Both the position numbers and the translations under genes were made by a program. The notes beneath the pieces are model-generated. The model made no database searches. It was not told where the DNA came from and worked only from the letters and a program-made list of their open reading frames with translations. A stretch of DNA of 64,000 nt from Sporosarcina sp. JAI121 (GTDB lineage: Bacteria; Bacillota; Bacilli; Bacillales_A; Planococcaceae), in assembly GCF_013408665.1 (NCBI RefSeq), contig NZ_JACCCL010000001.1, positions 2,346,707-2,410,706 on the forward strand, written 5' to 3'. Below, one piece after another: positions 42,911 to 52,028 of the stretch; the stretch's first letter is position 1, and each line of letters starts with the position of its first letter.

Positions 42911-45063
42911 ATGGCAACTTTCTCAAGCAATCTTAGGGAGATCACCGTTTCAAGATCTAACTTTTTCTCAATTTTTCCGAATTGGATATGGATTTCGTCA
43001 CCCTCGCGCCGGATGATTTCACCTTGACCGAATACACGGTGCTTCACCGCTGTTCCAACCGCAAGCTCTTCACTATCCTTAATGCCATCAGGATTAAGCG
43101 GAATCGATGCTTTCTTAATTTTGACCGGTTTCTGCTCTTTTTGAGCTTCACCAGGCTTCAGAAGCAGGCCCCGCACTTCATTCAGAAATCTTGAATCTTC
43201 TTTCGGTTTCCCTTCATCCTGACCATAAGAAAGCAATTCAAGCCGCTTTTTTGCACGTGTCATGCCTACATAAAAGAGGCGTCGCGCTTCTTCGAGCATA
43301 GCCACGTCGCTTTCATCTTCCTCTGAAGGAATGACCCCTTTCAGTAAATCAATCATGAACACACGCCGGAACTCGAGTCCTTTGGCACTATGGAAGGTCG
43401 ATAATGTCACTGCGTTTTCGGGTGCATTGTATTTCGCATTTTGTACCGCTTGCTCAAGTTCTTTCAACCTGTTCGCAAATTCGACCATCGTCCGGAGCTG
43501 GGATGCGATTCCTTCAAGTGTGTCGAGAATGGTTAGGAGACTGTCAAAACGGAAGCCGAACTTTTCGGCCCTGCTTTTAAGTGCCGCCTCATAGCCCAGT
43601 TCATTCCGCACTAGCTTTATCACTTGCGCAGGGCGCATATCAGGAATCTTGTCGTACGCGTTCTTGTAGTCTGTCAGCTTTTTGATTTGACTGTCTTTCA
43701 AATCGACCGTCCGAATGAATGTACTGAATACATTCCCTTGTATGTTACTGTTTTCAAACGTTGTCAGCATGCTGCGTGAAATGAATGCATTCATCTTCAT
43801 AATGAGCTTTGCGAATATATCTTTCCGTTCCGTATTGAAACTGAGACGCATGAAATTGAGGATATCTTCTACAATCCAATGGGAGAAAAACTTATCGTCT
43901 GCGTCTTTCATATAAAACGGAATGCCGCGCCTGTGCAATTCGTTCACAAACATTGTCGAAGAAGAGTTATTCCTGAACAATATAGCGATCTCATTCAAAT
44001 TCTTTTCACCTAGCAGTTCGTACGTTACGTATTCAAGCTGCTGTTTCGGGTTATTCAGCTGTTTAATGTAGATCGGCTCCATCTTCCCGTTTTCCGTATG
44101 CATATCTTTCGGATAACGCTTTTTGTTCCGTTTGATGAACTTCGAAGACATTTCCACAATCTCTTTTGACGAACGGTAGTTGCGTTCCATCATGAGTACT
44201 TGGGCGTCCGGATAGACACGCTTAAAGTCCAACAGATAATCCGGCTCCGCCCCACGCCACGTATAAATCGACTGGTCATCATCCGCGACCACGCAAAGAT
44301 TGCCATGATGCGCCACAAGATGCTCAACAATCTTATGTTGAACAAGTGACGTGTCTTGGCTTTCGTCTGTCAAAAGGTAGTCATAACGGGTACGGTAGTG
44401 CTCACTCAGCTGCTCATCTTCCCGAAGCGCCTGCTCCGCAATCGTCAGCATATCATCAAAGTCGAGCAGTAAATGACCACTTGTGCGTGTTTTATATTTT
44501 TCATATTTCCTTGCAATACGTCCCGCCTTGTCTACAGGACCTTTCAGATCTTCCCATTTCCCGATAGGTATCAAACGGTTTTTAATTGAACTGATGAATG
44601 TCGAGAGTGATGACAGTTCGTCATCGGTGCATTCTTCTTTCAATACGTCTTTATAAAGACCTTTCAATAAAAAGGATTTGTTGACCGACTGACGACCTGT
44701 CCCACTACCTTCAATCAGTTCATATGTCGTACCGTTTTTTTCTAAATAGGTACGCGCAATCGTAAACGCTAAACTGTGGATTGTGGAAAAGTCGACACGG
44801 GCACTCTCCGGGAAAAACCTTGCAAACCGTTCAGTCATATCACGTGCAGAGGCTCGGCTGAATGTTATCGCCTTAATCCGTTTCGGGCTGACATTCTTTT
44901 CTTCAATCAAATAACCGATCCGCATAATCATCGTCGTCGTTTTCCCGGACCCCGGGCATGCTAACAGCAGAAGCGGCCCTTCGGTTTGCAGCACCGCTTT
45001 CTTTTGTACATCGTTCAAATCTATATTTAATTCCTTCTTTTTTCGTTCAAAAAAATCACTCAT
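42907..45063 (-). CDS. UvrD/Rep-type ATP-dependent helicase (YjcD-like)
   Basis: 718-residue superfamily 1A helicase. Motif I is ACPGSGKTT (residues 35-43), motif II DESQD (TDESQDTS), motif III VADDDQSIYTWRGA, motif IV YRSSKEIVE, motif V TLSTFHSAKGLEF and motif VI RLFYVGMTRAKKRLEL. Length and motif II (DESQ) fit the smaller UvrD-like proteins such as B. subtilis YjcD better than PcrA itself. The C-terminal 70 residues contain an SH3-like VGTAVKHRVFGQGEI segment as in PcrA tails. Coupled to two fluoride exporter genes; the functional link is unclear. Confidence 0.88.
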   Translation of the reverse strand: MSDFFERKKKELNIDLNDVQKKAVLQTEGPLLLLACPGSGKTTTMIMRIGYLIEEKNVSPKRIKAITFSRASARDMTERFARFFPESARVDFSTIHSLAFTIARTYLEKNGTTYELIEGSGTGRQSVNKSFLLKGLYKDVLKEECTDDELSSLSTFISSIKNRLIPIGKWEDLKGPVDKAGRIARKYEKYKTRTSGHLLLDFDDMLTIAEQALREDEQLSEHYRTRYDYLLTDESQDTSLVQHKIVEHLVAHHGNLCVVADDDQSIYTWRGAEPDYLLDFKRVYPDAQVLMMERNYRSSKEIVEMSSKFIKRNKKRYPKDMHTENGKMEPIYIKQLNNPKQQLEYVTYELLGEKNLNEIAILFRNNSSSTMFVNELHRRGIPFYMKDADDKFFSHWIVEDILNFMRLSFNTERKDIFAKLIMKMNAFISRSMLTTFENSNIQGNVFSTFIRTVDLKDSQIKKLTDYKNAYDKIPDMRPAQVIKLVRNELGYEAALKSRAEKFGFRFDSLLTILDTLEGIASQLRTMVEFANRLKELEQAVQNAKYNAPENAVTLSTFHSAKGLEFRRVFMIDLLKGVIPSEEDESDVAMLEEARRLFYVGMTRAKKRLELLSYGQDEGKPKEDSRFLNEVRGLLLKPGEAQKEQKPVKIKKASIPLNPDGIKDSEELAVGTAVKHRVFGQGEIIRREGDEIHIQFGKIEKKLDLETVISLRLLEKVAI

Positions 45064-45156
45064 TTTTCGTAACTCCTTTTACTTGCAATGTACTTAATTT
45101 ATCATATGGGCGCTAACTTGTAGAGGAATCGAGTGTCATTCATACAACAAAAATGC

Positions 45157-45188
45157 AAAAAACCTCTACACATTAACTGTGCAGAGGC
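45157..45188 (-). terminator. Terminator before the helicase operon
   Basis: Minus strand CCTCTGCACA / TGTGTAGAGG with a 5-base loop, then TTTTTTGC. It ends transcription coming from the small protein gene or the structured element upstream, about 90 bases before the helicase start. Confidence 0.8.
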
Positions 45189-45228
45189 CATCTAATTCTT
45201 AATCAATCACGCCAGAGGCTGTAACTTG

Positions 45229-45316
45229 ATTCAGCAAGGGTTTGAACCCCCACTGAATTGAATGCATATCCAACAATCATCCCGGCACTTATGGAAGTGG
45301 GGGACTTCTGCTGAAT
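45229..45316 (-). other. Long imperfect palindrome, IS200/IS605-end-like or structured RNA
   Basis: The outer stem ATTCAGCA / TGCTGAAT (45229-45236, 45309-45316) and inner stem CCCCCACT / AGTGGGGG (45247-45254, 45296-45303) enclose about 40 bases. The layout resembles the folded ends of IS200/IS605 elements or palindrome-associated relics, with no transposase nearby. It also lies 41 bases upstream of a terminator on the minus strand, which is a riboswitch-like order. Function undecided. Confidence 0.5.
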
Positions 45317-45320
45317 TAAG

Positions 45321-45509
45321 TTAAAATCCGCCTGTTTCAAGCTTATCGTTCTTTAGATCCTTTTTTCCTTCTCCGCCGCCTGTGTACTCGGTAGACGCGA
45401 CTTCATTCGTTTGGCGTTCTTCATCGGAAAATTCCTTGCCTTGCATTTCAGTCTGATTCAAGCCATCCGTCTTTTTATCCGACATCGGTTTCTTTTCTTC
45501 TTTCGGCAC
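45321..45509 (-). CDS. Small hydrophilic protein, 62 residues
   Basis: Starts with GTG after AGAGGAGTGAGG. Sequence is charged and low-complexity (KKPMSDKKTDGLNQ, EFSDEERQTNE, TGGGEGKKDLKNDKLETGG) with no membrane segment, probably disordered. Such proteins occur in spore formers, but I recognise no family. It stands alone, followed by the palindrome. Confidence 0.55.
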   Translation of the reverse strand: MPKEEKKPMSDKKTDGLNQTEMQGKEFSDEERQTNEVASTEYTGGGEGKKDLKNDKLETGGF

Positions 45510-45571
45510 TGTTCCTCACTCCTCTTTTGGGATTCGTCAGTAAAAATATACCCTCATTGGAATGTTCCTAA

Positions 45572-46117
45572 TCATTTCACATGCCAGTCGGAATGGAGGA
45601 GTGAAAACACCAATGCATCATGAGAAACACCGTTTTGGAATAAATAACTTCTTAGCTTGCCCTCTTCCATGAATCCGAATTTCTTCAATAGACCGATTGA
45701 TGCAGCGTTTGCGGGAAATGTAACCGCTCCAATACGATGAAGGCTGAGTTCTTTGAAGGAGTAATTCAAAACCTCCCGCAAAGCTTCGGAAGTAATGCCA
45801 CTTCTCCAGTAATCTGGATGTATTTCGAATCCGATTTCAGCTTTTTTCATGCCTACAGACAAGTTATTCAATCCGATTGTGCCGACAAATCGTTCCCCGT
45901 CTCTTAAGCTAATCGCCCAGCGCATCCCTTTTTTCGTTTCATAATTGTTCTTAAAATGCTGAATGATTTTTTCAGCCTGAACCAGCTCGTACATCGGATC
46001 CATCCCATAATACTTTACCACTTCAGGATTTGAAAAAATTTCAAATAATGCCGGTGCCTGGTCAGGTTGTACTTCAGTCAATCGAAGGCGTTGCGTAGTT
46101 AAATTCGGAATTGTCAT
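45572..46117 (-). CDS. GNAT family N-acetyltransferase, RimJ/RimL-like
   Basis: 181 residues with LTTQRLRLTEVQPDQAPALFEIFSNPEVVKYYG at the start, the acetyl-CoA motif AEIGFEIHPDYWRSGITSEALREVLNYSF and the C-terminal NAASIGLLKKFGFMEEG. Typical of the ribosomal-protein/antibiotic N-acetyltransferase subgroup. ATG after GGAGGG. 13 bases downstream of the kinase gene, possibly in the signal peptidase operon. Confidence 0.9.
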   Translation of the reverse strand: MTIPNLTTQRLRLTEVQPDQAPALFEIFSNPEVVKYYGMDPMYELVQAEKIIQHFKNNYETKKGMRWAISLRDGERFVGTIGLNNLSVGMKKAEIGFEIHPDYWRSGITSEALREVLNYSFKELSLHRIGAVTFPANAASIGLLKKFGFMEEGKLRSYLFQNGVSHDALVFSLLHSDWHVK

Positions 46118-46130
46118 AGGCTACCCTCCT

Positions 46131-46697
46131 TCACTTTTTGATTACATCGGCAAACAAGAGCGGATTGCATTGTTCAATATATCTATCTTCCGCAGGAAAA
46201 TACCGATTTTCATACTTTGATACGATTTCTTCCGAGCTTCCTATATATGTATCCCTGTCCAAAGCCCGTTTTAATCTCGTTTTTTTATCCACATCTAAAT
46301 AGATGACCTTATCAAAGTATGATCTCAATTCAGGACGTTGCAGAAAAACACCTTCGACTATTACAGTGGTGCCAGCAGGGACCGCAAATTTCCGCAATGT
46401 ATAACTGTCGGTTGCTTTGTCATATATTTCGATTGTTTCATTGATATCCAAACCATTTTTCAATGGTTGCAAAATCTTTTCCACTAAATAATCGTACCGC
46501 CATTGCAAATAATAATAGCAATACCACTCTTCATAATTGTCGTTATAACGGATTTTCTCCATATGAATGAAATCATCAAGTTCAAAAAGTATTGAACCCT
46601 GTAGTTGTCTTTGTAAAGTACGTGCATACGTCGTTTTTCCTGATCCACCGCCGCCGTCAATCCCAATGATATATGATTGATCGGTTTGCCTTATCAT
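46131..46697 (-). CDS. P-loop kinase, uridine kinase-like
   Basis: 188-residue nucleoside-kinase-like protein: Walker A GIDGGGGSGKTTYA at residues 12-25, FELDDFIHMEK next, IVEGVFLQRPELRSYFDKVIYLDVDKKTRLKRALDRD (lid region). Resembles the Udk/phosphoribulokinase superfamily. The substrate could be a nucleoside or another small metabolite. Its start overlaps the signal peptidase stop (ATGA), so it is co-translated with it, an unusual pairing. Confidence 0.8.
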   Translation of the reverse strand: MIRQTDQSYIIGIDGGGGSGKTTYARTLQRQLQGSILFELDDFIHMEKIRYNDNYEEWYCYYYLQWRYDYLVEKILQPLKNGLDINETIEIYDKATDSYTLRKFAVPAGTTVIVEGVFLQRPELRSYFDKVIYLDVDKKTRLKRALDRDTYIGSSEEIVSKYENRYFPAEDRYIEQCNPLLFADVIKK

Positions 46698-47221
46698 TTC
46701 GGTACCCCGATTTCGTTGAATGGATAAAACCTGAATTTCACCGATCCTACAACAGTTTTTTCATCAATGCAACCGATGATTCTGCTGTCTGTGCTGTTTC
46801 TCCTGTTATCCCCAAGAACGAACAAATAGCCTGCTGGCACTTCCACCTCAAAATCTTGTGTCAGTTTCTGACCATCGTTTATTTTATCTTTTTCCTCTTG
46901 AATATAGTCCTCTACATATTCTTCTCCGTTTATATAAAGTTTGTCATCTTTCATAACGACGACGTCGCCGGGCATGCCGATCACCCGCTTAATGAAATCA
47001 TCGTCCGAATTCGGGGCGTGGAAAACAATCATATCAAAACGGTTAATTTTATAAATTTTTGATATGACGACTTTATTGGCATCTTCAAAAGTCGGCTGCA
47101 TCGATTGACCGGATACAACAACAGGTGTAAATAAAAACTGGCGAATGACAATTGCGATGACAAATGCAATTGCTATTGATTGTATCCACGAAATGAGTTC
47201 CCTTTTTCCACTCTCTCTCAT
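46694..47221 (-). CDS. Type I signal peptidase
   Basis: 175 residues, one N-terminal membrane anchor (about 10-30), then box B SGQSMQPTF with catalytic Ser40, and Lys78 in box D (FIKRVIGMPGD), followed by GDNRRNSTDSRIIG (box E). A serine/lysine signal peptidase of the SipS/T/V type, cleaving signal peptides of exported proteins. Bacillales usually have several; this one heads a small operon with the kinase and acetyltransferase. Confidence 0.92.
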   Translation of the reverse strand: MRESGKRELISWIQSIAIAFVIAIVIRQFLFTPVVVSGQSMQPTFEDANKVVISKIYKINRFDMIVFHAPNSDDDFIKRVIGMPGDVVVMKDDKLYINGEEYVEDYIQEEKDKINDGQKLTQDFEVEVPAGYLFVLGDNRRNSTDSRIIGCIDEKTVVGSVKFRFYPFNEIGVPK

Positions 47222-47352
47222 TTACTAACCCCATTCACAATGTATAATTATATTAATTTTTCATATAACGGTAACACTTTTTGTCTATTCTACTCTGTTT
47301 TATATTCTATTCTTTATCCTCGATTCCTGCCCAATATAAAAAGTTAGTTATC

Positions 47353-47383
47353 AAAAACCGCCCTCCAATTTATCGGAAGGCGG
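47353..47383 (-). terminator. Terminator after the chemoreceptor gene
   Basis: Minus strand CCGCCTTCC / GGAGGGCGG with a 8-base loop, then TTTTTGA, 7 bases past the stop. Confidence 0.85.
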
Positions 47384-47389
47384 TCATAG

Positions 47390-49390
47390 TTATATTTTAA
47401 AATGGCTGATAGCGGTATAAAGATCGTCACTCAATCCGGATAATGTATCCGCGGCTTGTGCCACTTCACGGACTGCGTGAAGCTGTTCGTCTGTCGATGC
47501 ACTGATTTCTTCGCTTGCGGCAGCTGTTTCTTCAGCCGTTGCGGCCATCGTTTCAATCGTCTGCATAACCGTCTCTTTATGTGCGACCACTTTGTTCACT
47601 TCTTCATAGACACTGCTGATAGATTGTTCCAGCTTGTTCATAAGTCCTGAAATATCCCCGAACGTTACTTGTGTAGCTTGTACGACTTTTCCCTGATTTT
47701 CAAATGTCTCCCCGGTTTCCCTCATTTGCAAGGAAACTTGACGAGAGCCATTTTGAAGTTCTTGAACAGTCGTTTTTACTTCCTCTGTTGCACGTGCAGA
47801 TTGTTCAGCGAGTTTCCGTACTTCATCTGCAACGACGGCGAATCCCCTACCATGTTCACCAGCGCGTGCTGCTTCAATGCTAGCATTGAGGGCCAACAAG
47901 TTCGTCTGCGTTGAGATTTGTGAGATTGTTTCCATGACAATTCCGATTGCACCCACTTTTGTTTCTAGATCACCAACGACGTCCGCCATCGATTGCAGGT
48001 TCGTTTTCCAACCATCGAACGATGTTTGCAGCTGATTGACCTGGCTGAGTCCACTCTTATTGACCTCTTCCGCTTCTGTCGCAATTCCCGTCATTATACC
48101 AGCCTTCTCCTGTATTCCTACGATTTGATCGCCTAAATGATCAATCGTTTTCGTCACATCTTCCGTATCATGTGCAGATTTCGTTGCTCCCGACGCAATA
48201 TCGTCAATTGCTCCAGCCATCTGTTCACTGATTGCGTTCGTCTCCTCTGCGGACGCACTCAAACCTTCTGCCGAAAGACGAACTTCTTCAAATGACGTGT
48301 TAACGACTGTTATGACATCACGGACTTTCGACACCATCGAATTGAAATTTTCCGCAAGCTGGCCAAATTCATCTTTCGATTTCACATCCGCATGTGCAGT
48401 AAGATTTCCTTCCGCCATTTTATCCATTGCGGATTGGAGAGTGTACAGCGGTCTAATTAGCCGTGAAATCAATATCCACAAAATAACAATGACAGCAGCT
48501 TCAGTTAGAAGCGCAATGAGCAGGATTAGATTTCGCGCCGCAGTTACTGAGTCTTTAATGGCACCAACATCATAGACCGTCCCTATTTTCCAGTCGAAAC
48601 CATTCACCGTCTGATAGACACCTATCTTTTTTCTGCCACTTTCGCTAAATTCCATTATTCCGTCCGTTGTTCCGTCAGCATACATAGAGGCAACCTGTTT
48701 TTCCTCAATACTGCTTTCGCCTTGCGTAATTGGATGTACGACCGCTACACCCGCTGCATCATAAATGAATTGGTAACCTTCGAAACCAGGATCCGTTTTA
48801 CCGATGCGGTCTGAAAGCGATGTAAGTAGGAGATCGACTCCGATTGCCCCGACAAATTTTCCATCTTTCTCTATCCCTTTTGCGGCTGTAATGACGTAGC
48901 CGCCTGTAAATGCGTCAACATAAGGATCCGTCCATACGACTTCACCCGGATTTCCCTTCGCTAACTGGTACCACCCGCGCGACGTCGGATCATATCCTTC
49001 GGGCGGAGGAGTATCCCCAACTAGTTTCGTATGTTTATTTTCAAATCCGAAAAAAATCGCTTCCGTTTCAGATAATTGATTTTTGTATGTTGAAAATGCA
49101 TCGTGTATTCCTTTATCAAGGCCATCCGTCATATCTTCTAATCCAGTTTGCGTATCGATATAATCAACGACCTTACTATTTTCAGCTACGATAGCTAACG
49201 CATTTTCATACTGCATGAGGAAGTTCTGAATGGAATGATTCATTTCTTCAACAGTTACTGTGCTGCTATTTAGTACGTTTTCAGTGGCGTTTTTCTCCAT
49301 CTGCTTACTGACAACCACGTAAATTAATAAAATTGAAATGAAGAATATCAGAAAAGTACCAGCCACTATCTTTGTGCGAATTGATTTCAT
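47390..49390 (-). CDS. Methyl-accepting chemotaxis protein with dCache sensor
   Basis: About 666 residues. Membrane segment near 10-30, an extracytoplasmic double-Cache sensor ([63 protein letters not shown], typical of amino acid-binding Cache domains), a second membrane segment, HAMP, and the signalling hairpin tip [44 protein letters not shown] 49390 follows AAGGGG; the frame runs 13 codons further upstream. Ligand unknown. Implies a motile organism, as does the YjfB-like gene at 57.8 kb. Confidence 0.92.
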   Translation of the reverse strand: MKSIRTKIVAGTFLIFFISILLIYVVVSKQMEKNATENVLNSSTVTVEEMNHSIQNFLMQYENALAIVAENSKVVDYIDTQTGLEDMTDGLDKGIHDAFSTYKNQLSETEAIFFGFENKHTKLVGDTPPPEGYDPTSRGWYQLAKGNPGEVVWTDPYVDAFTGGYVITAAKGIEKDGKFVGAIGVDLLLTSLSDRIGKTDPGFEGYQFIYDAAGVAVVHPITQGESSIEEKQVASMYADGTTDGIMEFSESGRKKIGVYQTVNGFDWKIGTVYDVGAIKDSVTAARNLILLIALLTEAAVIVILWILISRLIRPLYTLQSAMDKMAEGNLTAHADVKSKDEFGQLAENFNSMVSKVRDVITVVNTSFEEVRLSAEGLSASAEETNAISEQMAGAIDDIASGATKSAHDTEDVTKTIDHLGDQIVGIQEKAGIMTGIATEAEEVNKSGLSQVNQLQTSFDGWKTNLQSMADVVGDLETKVGAIGIVMETISQISTQTNLLALNASIEAARAGEHGRGFAVVADEVRKLAEQSARATEEVKTTVQELQNGSRQVSLQMRETGETFENQGKVVQATQVTFGDISGLMNKLEQSISSVYEEVNKVVAHKETVMQTIETMAATAEETAAASEEISASTDEQLHAVREVAQAADTLSGLSDDLYTAISHFKI

Positions 49391-49576
49391 CCCATTCTGC
49401 CCCTTTACAGCAATAATTTGCTTGATCATTTTGTATTATTATGACTCTTCTTTAATTATAGTCTATTAGTCTGTGGTTTCAAAGAACTTTCTGACTATTT
49501 ACGCTGTCGTTAAGTGACAGATCCCCGTACTTTGTCTATTTTTCTCCAAAAAAAAAGCACTTACAGTCGGCGCTTT

Positions 49577-50170
49577 TTACTCAACACTTTGTAAATGCTT
49601 CACACAATTAAATAACTCGCATAAGTTTCTTTCCTTCTGAAGTTTGATAATAGTAATCGACGTATTTTCAAGGTCTGTCCCAAAATCTTTATGAGGAACG
49701 AGTTCTTTGATTAATCGGCCGATAAATCCTCCATGACTAACAACTAAGATTCGTTTGTCAGGATGCAATTCATTCATTTCCTCGATGAATTCGATTCCTC
49801 GCGAAACAATTTCTTCCTGCGGTTCGAAACCGAGCTCTAGTTTTCTCCATGAGTGGCCCCATTTCTCGACACGCTCCGATTCTGTCATCCCTTCAATCAG
49901 ACCGCCCCCGGATTCCCTCAGACGATTGTCCGCTACTAGAGGGAGGCCCGGCTTGCTTCGTGCGATGATTTCAGCCGTCTTTGCCGCCCGAATCAAAGGG
50001 CTCGTGTAGATGATGTCCCATTGTTCGCCGGAAAGCCTTGCCGCTACATGTTCTGCCATTTCAATTCCGTCTGCGTCGAGCGGGACATCTGTACTTCCTT
50101 GTGCTCTTCCTTCTTTATTCCATGCAGTGACACCATGCCTAACAAATCCGAATGTCGTTATGTCGATCAC
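49577..50170 (-). CDS. Histidine phosphatase family protein
   Basis: 197-residue phosphoglycerate-mutase-like enzyme: catalytic motif FVRHGVTAWN near residues 9-18, later Glu/His in SHGGFIGRLI. Likely a phosphatase of small phosphorylated metabolites (for example YhfR/PhoE-like). GTG at 50170 is the first start in frame; its ribosome binding site GAAGG is unusually close, so the start is uncertain. Its upstream region is a repeat copy. Confidence 0.85.
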   Translation of the reverse strand: MIDITTFGFVRHGVTAWNKEGRAQGSTDVPLDADGIEMAEHVAARLSGEQWDIIYTSPLIRAAKTAEIIARSKPGLPLVADNRLRESGGGLIEGMTESERVEKWGHSWRKLELGFEPQEEIVSRGIEFIEEMNELHPDKRILVVSHGGFIGRLIKELVPHKDFGTDLENTSITIIKLQKERNLCELFNCVKHLQSVE

Positions 50171-50181
50171 ACCTTCACTAT

Positions 50182-50345
50182 TATATTAGTTGAAATAAAG
50201 CACCCCATTGAATCCGCTACGGCGCTCGGGTATGCCTCCCGCCATAAGCCTAGCTGCTGCGCTACTAGTCTTACGGCTTCGGCTACCCCTAAAAAGGCGC
50301 CTTCGCTTAGTTTAGATAGATATTCATTTGCTCAACATATATAGT
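50182..50345 (-). repeat. Interspersed hairpin-repeat copy, complete
   Basis: ATTAGTTGAAATAAAG end, CGGCGCTCGGGTATGCCTCCCGCCATAAGCCTAGC, hairpin with CTAGTCTTACGG, GGCTTCGGCTACCCCT, AAGGCGCCTTCGCTTAG and the other end CTCAACATATATAG. Best single copy for defining the unit. Confidence 0.8.
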
Positions 50346-50366
50346 TTTAATTTTAGTCTATTTGCG

Positions 50367-50556
50367 CTATATAAATTGGAATAAAGAATCTTCCTACAAA
50401 TTCGTTTCGGCGCTTTGTGGATGCCTCTCGCATTAAACCAAGCCACTGGAAAAGTTCTTTTTTATAGTAAGAACTAGTTGATTGGAGTGGAAAGCGTCCG
50501 CTCAGAACGAATATCAACGGGTTTGAAGGAAATCGGACTTTTTCAGGGCCCTCCGT
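50367..50556 (+). repeat. Composite repeat copy with internal deletion
   Basis: Same order as the copy at 33800-34085 (ATAAAGAATCTTCC, GGCGCTTTG, GATGCCTCTCGC, AGTTCTTTTTTATAGTAAGAACTAGTTGATTG). About 88 bases of the GC-rich part are missing, so GTGGA joins directly to AAGCGTCCGCTC. Confidence 0.7.
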
Positions 50557-50569
50557 TAAGCCCCGCTAC

Positions 50570-51418
50570 TTACACGACATACCCGAGCGACCGTAGCACA
50601 TTGTTCATGAATGATTCTGTATATAAATAAACCTCTTCACGTTCCGGTTCCTGGTAAACATCATGATACAGACGCTTCCACTGCTTATATTGAAATTCGG
50701 AAAGGTCTTGCCTCAGCAACCATTTCTTCGCAATGGATATATCCGTGATCCTATCATCTTGTGCACTATGCATAAGCACCGGTATATCATGCATGCTTCC
50801 TTCATGCAGTACAACTGACTTCATGTACGCCTGTAATTCTTTGTACCAAGCCACAGTGCTTTCAGTTCTATAAAGGTCGTCTTGCTTGGCTTCTTCATAT
50901 AAATCATGATTGCTTGTCAACATTTCAATGCTGATTTCATGGTCCAGCTTCATGGATGTCGATAGCTTTGCCAGTACATTCGAAAATTTAGGCGGCTGGT
51001 GTCGCAATGCAAGCCATGGCGAACTGAGAATGACTCCCGCGCATTCAATTTTCCTTCTTTGCAAATGCCGCATGATGAACGTCGCGCCCATGCCGTGTCC
51101 AATGATGAACAAGGGTAAATTATCATCGAGGCCCACCGCTATCAGTTTTTCGACATATTTATTGTATGTATCAAATTGCTTATCATGGATTGTACCGACG
51201 CCTTCTGCTCCATGTCCAGGCAAATCGCCCGTCACGACATGGAAACCATTATTGCGCAGTTTCTGAATAAGCCATGCATTTCTACTATGGTGTTCGTACA
51301 CATTATGGACGATGGCCACGACAGCTTTCGGCTGCCCTTCCGCTTCCCATTTCCACACGGTCATCTTCCCCTTATCTCTTGAGTTCTCTTTTCTGTATAT
51401 TTCCCTCTTAACCTTCAA
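50570..51418 (-). CDS. Alpha/beta hydrolase, YtpA-like, without nucleophile serine
   Basis: 282 residues with the monoacylglycerol-lipase/lysophospholipase layout and context (next to ytoA, near metK) of B. subtilis YtpA. The position of the nucleophile elbow GHSMG is read as GHGMG (LFIIGHGMGATFIM near residues 106-119), so serine is replaced by glycine. The oxyanion region is VHNVYEHHSR rather than VHGxxEH. The later aspartate (SAQDDRITD) and histidine (RLYHDVYQE) remain. Either a pseudo-enzyme or one using another mechanism. ATG start; AACCTTC promoter context not resolved. Confidence 0.8.
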   Translation of the reverse strand: MKVKREIYRKENSRDKGKMTVWKWEAEGQPKAVVAIVHNVYEHHSRNAWLIQKLRNNGFHVVTGDLPGHGAEGVGTIHDKQFDTYNKYVEKLIAVGLDDNLPLFIIGHGMGATFIMRHLQRRKIECAGVILSSPWLALRHQPPKFSNVLAKLSTSMKLDHEISIEMLTSNHDLYEEAKQDDLYRTESTVAWYKELQAYMKSVVLHEGSMHDIPVLMHSAQDDRITDISIAKKWLLRQDLSEFQYKQWKRLYHDVYQEPEREEVYLYTESFMNNVLRSLGYVV

Positions 51419-51478
51419 TAAAAACCTATTCTTTGTTAGGATAATTATACACTACATATAGAAAAGAGGCAGAGCATC

Positions 51479-51991
51479 ATGATTTATCCGTATAAAGATA
51501 AAACTCCCGTAATCGATCCATCCGTTTTCATTGCAGATTATACGACGATTTCCGGAGATGTAACAATAGGTGCCGAAACATCAATATGGTTCAATACAGT
51601 GATTCGCGGAGACGTTTCTCCTACAATCATTGGACGTAAAGTAAGCATCCAAGATTTATGCTGCCTTCATCAAAGCCCGCAGTTTCCACTTATCATTGAA
51701 GACGAGGTGACAATTGGACACCAAGTCACATTGCATAGTTGCACGGTGAAAAAAGGTGCACTTATCGGCATGGGCTCCATTATTTTAGACGGTGCTGAAA
51801 TAGGTGAAGGTGCATTCATCGGCGCCGGCAGTCTGGTTCCACCGGGTAAGAAAATCCCGCCGAATATGCTTGCACTTGGGTCCCCTGCAAAAGTTGTGCG
51901 AGAGCTGAACGATGATGATCGTAAGGACATGGTGCGGATTGTTCGGGAGTATGTGGAAAAAGGCCAAATTTATAAGAGTCTGCAAAAATGA
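51479..51991 (+). CDS. ytoA: Gamma carbonic anhydrase family protein (YtoA-like)
   Basis: 170-residue left-handed beta-helix with hexapeptide repeats (IADYTTISGDVTIGAETSIWFNTVIRGDVS, VTIGHQVTLHSCTVKKGALIGMGSIILDGAEIGEGAFIGAGSLVPPGKKIP) and metal-binding histidines in LHQS, GHQVTLHS. Zinc or iron enzyme by family; activity is often undetermined. ATG follows AGAGGCAG. Divergent from the YtpA-like gene and ended by a terminator. Confidence 0.88.
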   Translation: MIYPYKDKTPVIDPSVFIADYTTISGDVTIGAETSIWFNTVIRGDVSPTIIGRKVSIQDLCCLHQSPQFPLIIEDEVTIGHQVTLHSCTVKKGALIGMGSIILDGAEIGEGAFIGAGSLVPPGKKIPPNMLALGSPAKVVRELNDDDRKDMVRIVREYVEKGQIYKSLQK

Positions 51992-51996
51992 GTAAG

Positions 51997-52028
51997 GAGC
52001 TGCCCTTGAAGGCGGCTCTTATTTTTTT
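51997..52028 (+). terminator. Terminator after ytoA
   Basis: GAGCTGCC / GGCGGCTC stem with a CTTGAA loop, followed by TTATTTTTTT. It overlaps the 3' end of the convergent microprotein gene. Confidence 0.8.

Noticed and set aside
45229..45260. tRNA-like T-arm (GGTTCAAACCC) inside the palindrome
   Set aside because: No acceptor stem, anticodon arm or D-arm can be placed around it.
45064..45320. Fluoride riboswitch before the helicase-crcB-crcB operon
   Set aside because: The structured sequence there does not contain the fluoride aptamer core I know; kept only as an unclassified palindrome.
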